DNA of 64,000 nucleotides. Origin: Citrus sinensis. Taxonomy: Eukaryota > Streptophyta > Magnoliopsida > Sapindales > Rutaceae. Positions 55,992-64,000 of the stretch are shown here, piece after piece. How positions within the stretch are numbered: position 1 is the first letter of the stretch; each line of letters starts with the position of its first letter. Both the position numbers and the translations under genes were made by a program. The stretch covers positions 27,691,501-27,755,500 of the forward strand of contig NC_068557.1 of the NCBI RefSeq assembly GCF_022201045.2, in the 5' to 3' direction. The notes beneath the pieces are model-generated. The model was not told where the DNA came from and ran no database searches. It saw only the letters and a list, made by a program, of their open reading frames with translations.

Positions 55992-57638
55992 TTAATCACC
56001 ATTATTTTTCTTCCTCCAAGACGTGAGTGGCGGAATGCTTTGTTCATTTCGAAAGAAATTATGAGGATCCACCATAGACTTCACACGAACCAACCTTTTG
56101 AAATTGTTCTTGAAATATTTGCTGCCCCAGACGCTAGCTTGTTTAATGCTTGTATATCCTTGGTTATTTGTTCCGATGTCAAGATCCCTGTAATTGATAT
56201 ATGCCTCTCGGGGATTTTTTGAGACATAGGGAGTCATGTAACCGTACAATCTTCTGATCCAATCAATGTGTCTTCGAGATGTTCTATCTTCTCCCCAAGC
56301 AACTCCGTAAAAAATTTTGTATAAGTTACCAGCCCTATGTGGGAACGGAGTTTCAGACTCTGAAATCTCACTCATTTTCCCTCCATAAGGAACCAATACC
56401 ATGAAAGCCCTTTGTCCCTCTTCTTCATAGAACTTATCATATATTCCTTCGAATGCATTTTGAGGGATTGGCTGCTTCACATAGTCCGATTTCCCTTTGA
56501 AAAAATCTTTTGTTGTACCATTCACAACAACCCCATTGGATCTAGCATTCCTATCAAGCAATAAATCCAAGGACTGTCCCTTATCGAATCCAGCAAGATT
56601 GTGGACTGATTCAATCCAACTCATTTCTGTGCAGTCTTCTTTTGTCAAGCCGAGCTCAGGGAAGCTCTCCTGCATCAATGGAAGGAGCCTATCAACCCCA
56701 CCTTGAAAGACTAACGAAAATGTAGCCACCATTGTTGAATTCATCCTGGTTAAGGTGACTTCGATAAATAAATCTTCATGAAGCTTATTTGCAACGTACT
56801 GCCATTTGTGAACGATCTTTGTTGCATTTTGTTCCAGGTTTCTTGTAACTAGGCACCGAGTCACAGTAGATGGAACAGGGACTAGCCTTACTTTCCATGC
56901 AACGATCACTCCAAAGCTAGCTCCTATCCCACCGCCCCGAATGGCCCAAAATAGATCTTCGCCCATTGATTCTCTATCAAGGAATCTACCATTGGCGTCA
57001 ATCAAGTGTGCATCAACAATGTTATCGGCAGCAAGGCCAAATTTACGCAACATGACGCCATATCCTCCACCACTAATGTGTCCACCAGCCCCAACAGTAG
57101 GGCAAAGCCCGGCTGGAAAGCCAAGATTTTTACTTTTCTCAGCAATTCTATAATAAAGTTGGCCAAGGGTGGCACCAGCTTGAACCCAAGCTGTTTTCGC
57201 TACTGCATCAACATTGATTTCACTAAGATTTAGCAAATCAATGACGACAAACGGGACTTGAGAAACATAAGATAGACCCTCAAAGTCATGACCACCACTC
57301 CGCAACCTAATTTGCAAGCCATGCTTTTTGGAACATTTAATAGCTGCTTGAACTTGGGATACGTCTAATGGTGTGATGATGACTAGAGGTTTTGGGGTGT
57401 TGGGGGTTGAGAATCTGAAGTTTTGTATGGTAAAATTCAAGACGGATGAATATGAAGAATTGATTTTGGTGTAAGTCACTTTAGAAATCGAAGAGGAGCT
57501 ATCAGAAAGGCAATGAAGAAATAAATTCTCATCGGGCACTGAAGAAGTTGCATGAATGTCCGCAGAAGTAACCCAACAATTATATGATAAAAGAAGTGAA
57601 ATAACAAATGGGATGATTGAAGAGCAAGGAGACTTCAT
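55992..57638 (-). CDS. BBE6: BBE-like FAD oxidase with an insertion in the Gly loop
   Basis: Single-exon gene, 548 residues, starting MKSPCSS at 57636-57638. Signal peptide to about residue 27. FAD-anchoring His117 (RSGGHDFEG) and Cys179 (GLCPTVG) are present, with His187 conserved; the C-terminal NYRDLDIGTN motif and RKKNNGD tail are intact. Two differences from its siblings stand out. Four residues (MHSD-like) are missing after HCLS near residue 45, and an extra Ile sits in the Gly-rich loop near 234-240, RGGGIGA instead of RGGGGA. That loop helps hold the FAD in this fold, so the extra residue may matter. The protein is otherwise closest to BBE1/BBE5. Probably secreted; substrate unknown. 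Confidence 0.94.
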   Translation of the reverse strand: MKSPCSSIIPFVISLLLSYNCWVTSADIHATSSVPDENLFLHCLSDSSSSISKVTYTKINSSYSSVLNFTIQNFRFSTPNTPKPLVIITPLDVSQVQAAIKCSKKHGLQIRLRSGGHDFEGLSYVSQVPFVVIDLLNLSEINVDAVAKTAWVQAGATLGQLYYRIAEKSKNLGFPAGLCPTVGAGGHISGGGYGVMLRKFGLAADNIVDAHLIDANGRFLDRESMGEDLFWAIRGGGIGASFGVIVAWKVRLVPVPSTVTRCLVTRNLEQNATKIVHKWQYVANKLHEDLFIEVTLTRMNSTMVATFSLVFQGGVDRLLPLMQESFPELGLTKEDCTEMSWIESVHNLAGFDKGQSLDLLLDRNARSNGVVVNGTTKDFFKGKSDYVKQPIPQNAFEGIYDKFYEEEGQRAFMVLVPYGGKMSEISESETPFPHRAGNLYKIFYGVAWGEDRTSRRHIDWIRRLYGYMTPYVSKNPREAYINYRDLDIGTNNQGYTSIKQASVWGSKYFKNNFKRLVRVKSMVDPHNFFRNEQSIPPLTSWRKKNNGD

Positions 57639-57686
57639 TTCTGTTAATAATTTTGATTTGGTGCATATTGGTGATTATAAACTCCC

Positions 57687-57695
57687 TTATTTATA
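57687..57695 (-). promoter_or_regulatory. BBE6 TATA box
   Basis: TATAAATAA on the minus strand, 49-57 bases upstream of the start codon. Upstream homology with BBE4 continues past 57870 (CTACATCGACTTTCCTCGATAG). Confidence 0.6.
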
Positions 57696-57909
57696 GTACC
57701 ATGAAAGCATATGTCATTCAACATTACAAAATTTGAAAGTTCAGGGCGGTCAATATTTTTCATACCTAAAACACGTATTATGGAAATTAAAAAAACCTAA
57801 AGTGAGAGCACAGTGTATCAAGACTATATATACATATAGATATTAATCTTGATCATATCTAGTTGGCTACATCGACTTTCCTCGATAGTGTTATTATACT
57901 TAATGATGA

Positions 57910-59486
57910 TACAGAAATTACAATTGGCATATGAAATAAACATGACACGGACATGTAGAAATAGTTAATTAATAATGATTTTCGCGGAAGCTCTCCCTTA
58001 TAACTTACAAATTCATTTTTTAAAATCATCTGAGGATAAGAACAGCCTATGACTTTTGTTGAGTGGAGAAGTTTGGTACCTAACAAGAGAACAGAGATTG
58101 CTTTGCCTTAGCTTAATTTGGTTGCTTTGTCAGGTTGCTGTGTTTCCATTTGAGAAATAGAATAGAAGATGACAAGTGGGACGTGGCGAATACAAGAATC
58201 ATTCATCGTTATGGTCGGTCAAGTCAAAGGGGCTAGAAATCAATGGCTTTGATTACCACTTGGCTAGTGGTGGGCCCTACCAAAAGCTTTGGCAGTCATT
58301 TGATTTCAGAATTTAGCCTATGTTAATTATATCTGAGACAAAATATAGAATTTGATCTGCTATTTTTTTTCATTTAGTCCGTTAAATAAACCATCTTTTT
58401 TCACAATAAGAGTTGTATTTGATAGTTTTTCATAGACAAACGATAAAACAAGAAGAGATTGAGAAGAAAGGGTGTAAAGAGGAATAATTCAATTGATTCA
58501 ATTTTATTAGACTGTCCTTGATGGTAAATTAATGTTTTAGTATAGTAATAATAAAAATATTTATGAGAAATGGATATTAAGATTACTCTTAGGGTACAAG
58601 TAACTCCACCTTTAACATTGTTAATACAAGCATTTAAGGTTAGTAGTACATTAGTAGAAATTAATTCCTTAATTTTACTAGATAAAAGTTTTTTTTTTTT
58701 CTGAATGGATATTAAAATGGGTTGGTTTCTTAAAATATTTAGCTTGCTATAAGTCATCTTTTTTTCTTTTTTCTTTTTTGGTTTATTTGGTTTCACTTGG
58801 TTGAATCTGTGGGATGAGATCATGAGAACTAGTCATTTTGGAGAACCATTTGACTTTACGATAAGAACGTGTTGATTTACTATTTAATTACTTTGCGATG
58901 AATTTTTATATAGGTTTAAATCTATCTTATTGAGTCTGACCAAAAGCTCAATTTGATTTGTATAAAATTTATCTGCATTTTTGCTACTACTTTAATGGGA
59001 TCTTGCCTAATGGGATCTTGCCCCGCGCTTTCATCTTGTCACACTCAATGGCCAAGTTTTTTATTTTTTATTTTGATGACTTTTTCTCCCTCTAACCTTG
59101 AAAGGACTCTCCCTTAATGGTATTCGAAAATTTGCTTAGTAGATTAAAAAAACCTTCAGCAAACTTTTGATGGAAAAAATATTTCACATCGATCAAAAAT
59201 AATTATTAGATTAAAAACTAAAAATTGGGTAACTCTCAAATTTAGAGTTAATTTCTGAAAATGGGTTAATAAACTTCTATAAATATAAAGACTCAAAGAA
59301 ATATAAGACATTTCACTCTTATTCATTTTCATAAGTACAAGAGGCTTAATTTATACACTAATGAAATATAAGAAAAAATATTATAAAAGGAATAAACTTA
59401 ATGATAGGTACATACTTCACCATATAGATGTATTCGGTACATAACATTTTTATTATAATGTTTAGTTCATAACTATTTGCAAACAC
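57910..59486. other. Intergenic, nothing recognised
   Basis: AT-rich, with low-complexity T runs near 58690 and 58770. The minus-strand frame at 58401-58823 is Lys/Leu/Ile/Ser-rich and lacks recognisable similarity. I see no gene. Confidence 0.4.
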
Positions 59487-59915
59487 GTCAAAATACCCAA
59501 AAGCAATATTTAGATGCCATCGTTTTTCTAAAGAAATGATGACGATCAATCCTAGCCATCTTAGGCACCGTGAATTCAACAATGGTGGCTACATTATCAT
59601 CGTTGTTTAAAGGTGGGGTTGAATGGTCACTAAATTGCAAGTACACGCATCCAATTGCTTTATGTCATTAAATTTGAAATTTTGACGATGTAAGAGAGTA
59701 AGTGGACACCCAGAAAATGGATTAAAATTTAGCGACACGCCTCCTAGTGTCAGCTCTTCATTTGGGTGCAGGAAGCACCACATCGGTCGTGTTATGTGGT
59801 GCGCCAAGTACACGGAAGACTTGCTTGATCAATATTTCGATTTTGGCAAATTTTAATATTTTTTTTTCCCTCTGGGGTACATGGACTTTCCTCGATGATG
59901 GTTATTGTACATTAA
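59487..59915 (-). pseudogene. Relic of a seventh BBE-like gene
   Basis: 59487-59555 matches the C-terminal coding end and 3' flank of BBE5 (TACCCAAAAGCAATATTTA..CCATCGTTTTTCT, then AAAGAAATGATGACGATCAA) with a gap of about 35 bases. 59571-59592 is a perfect 22-base inverted match to an internal BBE6 segment (56721-56742). 59877-59915 matches the upstream promoter region of BBE6 (57868-57906). Nearly the whole coding body is gone. The stretch between, 59593-59876, is unrecognised. Confidence 0.65.
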
Positions 59916-61159
59916 CTTAGCGCTCGCTTAGAAATAGCTTGTGATCAATTTCATATAGGCAATTCAAAAAGCCAATGAGTGATAAAATGGACCCACAATT
60001 TTATTCCTCCCTCAACTGGTGTACACTGGAGCCACTTAAAAGTAATGGAAATATAATTACAATAATATTAAATTATTTATCAATTAAAAATAAAATTTTG
60101 TAAAAGAAAGAGAGAGAGCAAGAGATACAATAAGTGTCTAGAGATTGTTTTTATTTATTCTCAAGTCTATGCAAATAAGGAGAGATGTCCTCCTTTTATA
60201 GTCTCATAACCCTACAAATGAAGTAAATAATTAGTAAATAAATACATCATTTGTTGTTAGTTCTTATGAGATAATGAGAGTTATAAGATATGAAGAGTTG
60301 TTTGGTAGAGAAATAAAATGTTAGTTTGATAAATATCCACATAATTATAATTATTTTATAATAAATAATTTTATTATTATTATTATTATTATTTAATCTA
60401 ATGATACATAGAATTTATTTTACTTATTATTATTTAAGTTTGCAAGAAAGCAGAGTTTGAAGCTTTTTATTTGGCCAAACATGCCTTTCTTTACGTAGAT
60501 GCGTGGAATAATTAATTCTTGCGTCATTATCAACATTAAAAGTTATCGACTCCAACAATATCATAATTTAATTTAATTTATCTTTCATGTGAGTGATGAG
60601 GCCAGGGCCGGCCCAAGACAACATTCGGCTTCGGATTATTTTGTTTCAGGTGTAAAGCTAGTCTGCGTATGTTTTAAGGATTAAAAAAAAATTAGTATGT
60701 TCAATTTTATACAAGGGCAAATCCAGGATTTTTTATTACCCTAAGTTAATTTATAAATTTATGATAAATATTTGTGTAAATATGGGTCCATATAAAAGAG
60801 TAAAAATGAAATATATATGTCAAGTAACATGACATCAAAACTCCTGGTAAAATACATATATTTAATATAGAATAACAACAATGCAATAAATAAGCTTTGT
60901 AATCTAAATTATTAAAATTGCACATTAAAAATTATTTATGAAATTATTTTTTATTTTAATGATAAAGAATGTGATACGTTTGAATAATTTGATTTTAATG
61001 AAAAGAAAAAGAACAGGCACGACCATGAAGGAAATAAACCATTAAATTGTGAAAATGTTACTAATTGTTACTATATCATTTTGTAACTTTTTAATACTAG
61101 TGAAAATATTAACAATACACTAGTGACATACTTTTTGTTTTTTTGTTCAAATAGGCCAA
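59916..61159. other. Intergenic, AT-rich
   Basis: A TTA microsatellite is at about 60372-60393, and a CCAGGGCCGGCCC string (60603-60615) is typical of decayed plant repeats. No gene is seen. Confidence 0.4.
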
Positions 61160-61167
61160 ACTATAAT

Positions 61168-62066
61168 TAGGGGTAGTTTTGGATTTTGGATAATTCGGAT
61201 TGGAAAAAACATCAATTCAATTTTAATCTGAACTTCAAATTCGATCCGAAATAGATCGGATCGGATTCAAATTGGATGAACATTTCATATAAGTTCGGAT
61301 TTGGATCTGTTCGGATTGAATTTGAATTTAGGACCTTTTTGGTAATTTTTATAAAAAAAATCACGAAATCTATAATTAGGGAAAAGTTTTCAAATGTACA
61401 CCTTATCGTCAAAAATAGCACAGCTCCACATTGTAGCAAGATTTGACACAATAGAGCAACTCAATTGAACTGATAATCACTAGCTAGACAAGTATAGACA
61501 AGTATAAAATTCAAAGTTTCAAACACAAATCAAGGAGTCGCCATGCATTGGGATTACCATGAACAAGTCGCGAGGTTGCTGTCGCTGTCAGGTGATCCTC
61601 TGGAACCTCGATGACGTGCGGCATGCAATTGGCCTGCTGGACGTCGATGTCGATCAAGATAGAGCTACCAACAATTTGGGTTGTGTCTTGACTTTCTTTG
61701 GCGTCGTGGCTTTGGAGGATGTTGTGGCAGCTGGGCATCATCAAGGTGTGGCTGGGTTTCATTTGGTTTGTGTCGTTGGCAACTAGGTTTTGTTCGATTC
61801 CATTTTGATTTGGCCCATGGGTGTGGTGTGGTCATCGGTTGCACGACTGGGATGTAAATTGTTTACTTTTTTTTTGGGATTTACGGACTGGGTTTAGCTT
61901 TAGGTTCTCATTTAATTCCTACTTCTTTTAAGCAATCGTGCAAATCCAATTGGATTATCCGATTGATTGAATCCGATCCGATCCAAATCAAATTTGATCA
62001 AATTACACAAATTTCTTCCGATCAGATTTGAAGCTAAATTCGAATTCGATCCGATGCCCATCCCTG
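61168..62066. mobile_element. Non-autonomous hAT-like element
   Basis: An 899-bp element with termini TAGGGGTAGTTTTGGAT and CAGGGATGGGCATCGGAT (reverse complement) and a perfect 8-bp target duplication ACTATAAT at 61160-61167 and 62067-62074, as expected for hAT. Subterminal regions are rich in CGGAT/ATCCG motifs in both orientations. The GC-richer interior (61511-61786) has overlapping open frames on both strands. The minus-strand one contains CMPHVIEVPEDHLTATATSR, which I cannot assign to a family. It may be captured host sequence. No transposase. Confidence 0.85.
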
Positions 62067-62074
62067 ACTATAAT

Positions 62075-63583
62075 ATTTTTTTTATAATAAGTTAAACCAG
62101 TACTAACAATTTAGTCTCCTAATGAATTCAATTTATTAATTGAATGTATAATTTAATTTAATTTTTTTTTATAAAATGTCTCTAACTCTAATTAAAAAAA
62201 GGAAAAAAGAGTTGACTTGGGGACATACTTGAAAATAAAATAAAAAATTATTAGTAAATGAAAAATTATATAACTTAAGGGATATGTAATGAGATTGGAT
62301 AAGAATTCAGTATTTATCTGTTGATTTTGTTACTTTTTAAACTATCTTTTGAATTTTGATATACTCAAATAGATATAAACTACTTTTTTTTTAATTTTTT
62401 ATGGGACTTTATGATATGTTGACAGTGAAAATAAAACTCATTCACTTAGAATTTTACTTTTAAAGCATAAATTAACATGTCAAAATTTTGAGGATTACAT
62501 ATATTAATAAAGTGTAGTAAATTTTGTCTGAGGAGGGGATAAGACCATATAAGAGTATGCAAGCACTATTAGTTAACTAGCATTGGCTACATGTGCAACC
62601 ATGAAGAATGACTGGAGTCAAAAATTGAGAGGCATCTTTAAGTCAAGCTCATCTTGTTCTTTTGTGCTAGTTTCTCTCTCTCTCTCTTTTTCTTTTTCCC
62701 TACCATCACATTAACAAGCGCCGGCATGTGTATGTAACAGCCGTCCCAATTTTTGTGTTATTTGTGATAAGTTCTTCGATATTAGTAATGATATTGTTGT
62801 TACACGCAGCAAAAGTTCTATAATAGTCATTGCCCAAATAATGAAAATATTGGCACCTATAACCGAACATACGACTAATGTTACTGCCGGATATGAGACA
62901 CGTTTTTCAATGATCTTTTTCCAAACTAAGTAAAAGCATTTATTTTACTTCAAATACATAGAATTACAATTATAATTCATAACGCACAAATAGATTAATC
63001 TATTAAAAATACACATTTAAACAAATTATTAAAAGCACACTGAAGAGTAAGGAGACATAACTATACTGAAAGATATAGCTCGATGATATTGATACCTCCA
63101 TATGTGAGTGCACATATCAAACTATCCAAAAGGAATACTCTCAATTCTTTTTCGCCATTCACCTCAATGATCGGCTGGACCAATTGATGCTAACAATGAT
63201 CGGCTGTACTCATCTCAAAATTGTATCGACCCCACTGATTTATTGTTAGGCAGCAGGCTAAGTTACAGGATCTGTAAGTTACTGATTCTGCTTAGGATTA
63301 GGATCTTGTCCGGATCTAATTTTCTTCGGAATAAATTTTATTAATATGATTAATAATTAATAAATTTAAAAAATAATTAAATTTTAATTATATACTAACA
63401 GTAAAGTACATGTGATATAAAATTTGTAAAAAAATTAAAAGCGATCAAATCAGTAGAGGATCTAAATCCTTCTGCTTAACCAGCTACAGACAAAAGCATT
63501 TGCTCCCTGTTTTTCCCCATAAGCAGGACACCTGTGGTGCATGCATTGGGTGCTGTATGTTACAGATTCTGTAACATACTAAC
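62075..63583. other. Intergenic, nothing firm
   Basis: A CT tract occurs at 62668-62698. Short palindromes around GTTACAGxATCTGTAA occur near 63262 and 63560, with inverted GATTCTGCTTAGGATTAGGATC-like pieces near 63284 and 63450-63475, suggesting a decayed small TIR element. No gene. Confidence 0.4.
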
Positions 63584-63865
63584 CTCCGTTTGTCAGTTGT
63601 GACTGAGGAGTAACTTGTTATTATTTTAATTATTTTTTTAACAGATAAGGACACAGTTTGCCTTAATTTCTTTTCCGAAGTCGGTCAGGCCTCCAGCTAC
63701 AATCAGTAGTCACAATCAGAGCAGCTCCGTTTGTCAGTTGTGACTGAGGAGTAACTTGTTATTATTTTAATTATTTTTTTAATTGATAAGGACACAGTTT
63801 GCCTTAATTTCTTTTCCGAAGTCGGTCAGGCCTCCAGCTACAATCAGTAGTCACAATCAGAGCAG
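63584..63865 (+). repeat. 141-bp tandem duplication, nearly identical copies
   Basis: Copy 1 (63584-63724) and copy 2 (63725-63865) run from CTCCGTTTGTCAGTTGTGAC to AATCAGAGCAG and differ at only about two bases (AACAGATAAGG versus AATTGATAAGG). The high identity points to a recent event. 63866-64000 shows nothing recognised. Confidence 0.95.
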
Positions 63866-64000
63866 GAAAAGGCAACGAGCACATAAAAATTTTGAAGAGA
63901 AAAAGTTAAAGCCGGCCGCGGTTTGTTGAAAATTTATAGCAGAACATACAATACTAGCCAGCCAAAGCGGACTAAAATATGAAAACAGTACAAAATATAT

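Noticed and set aside
58401..58823. 140-codon minus-strand frame
   Set aside because: Low-complexity Lys/Ile/Leu/Ser composition in AT-rich DNA with no family motif or promoter context.

Overview
The window looks like nuclear DNA of a dicot plant. It is AT-rich, its genes are intron-free secreted flavoenzymes of a plant-specific family, and the rest is mostly plant transposable elements (Mutator-like, hAT-like, tRNA-type SINE), one endogenous plant pararetrovirus and many small hairpin elements. The overall flavour, especially the N-termini of the oxidase genes, suggests a woody species such as Citrus. That species call is an inference from memory, not something the sequence proves.

The backbone is a tandem cluster of berberine-bridge-enzyme-like (BBE-like) FAD-linked oxidases, all on the minus strand. 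BBE1 is at 10592-12328, BBE2 at 17186-18832, BBE3 at 27151-28785, BBE4 at 40199-41843 (one-base frameshift), BBE5 at 45338-47002 and BBE6 at 55992-57638. A shredded seventh copy lies near 59487-59915. The proteins share a signal peptide, the PP-loop FAD fold, the His and Cys that anchor FAD bicovalently, and the C-terminal BBE domain. They fall into two subgroups: BBE1/4/5/6, and BBE2/3. Almost every copy carries its own peculiarity. BBE1 has gained a new C-terminus and poly(A) signal from what looks like a retroposed mRNA. BBE2 is a chimera with a subgroup-1 promoter and signal peptide on a subgroup-2 body. BBE3 has lost an active-site His (His to Leu). BBE4 is frameshifted and has Cys-His-Thr where the others have Cys-Pro-Thr. 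BBE6 has one residue inserted in a Gly-rich FAD loop. BBE5 looks canonical.

Region by region: 1-6300 is a nested repeat block made of a gypsy integrase scrap, a 2.64-kb near-perfect palindrome, and a decayed caulimovirid RT-RNase H plus second ORF and leader. 6331-10391 holds copy A of a dispersed repeat, a KNOX homeobox gene fragment and a DNA-transposon-like element. 10393-18900 holds BBE1, a 1.34-kb Mutator-like element with 9-bp target duplication, a SINE and BBE2. 18900-28850 holds copy B of the dispersed repeat, a hairpin element, a 2.69-kb Mutator-like element with transposase remains, and BBE3. 29000-40000 is gene-free and packed with foldback and Mutator-like elements. 40199-47060 holds BBE4 and BBE5. 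47479-55300 holds a 3-kb terminal-inverted-repeat element, a second SINE and local repeats. 55992-64000 holds BBE6, the BBE relic, an hAT-like element and a young 141-bp tandem duplication.

The BBE genes probably act outside the cell or in the vacuole, oxidising small alcohol-, sugar- or phenolic-type substrates while reducing O2 to H2O2. W-box-like motifs and a conserved TATA box in their short promoters hint at stress or elicitor control. Large parts of the window are non-coding, and I saw no tRNA, rRNA or CRISPR array.
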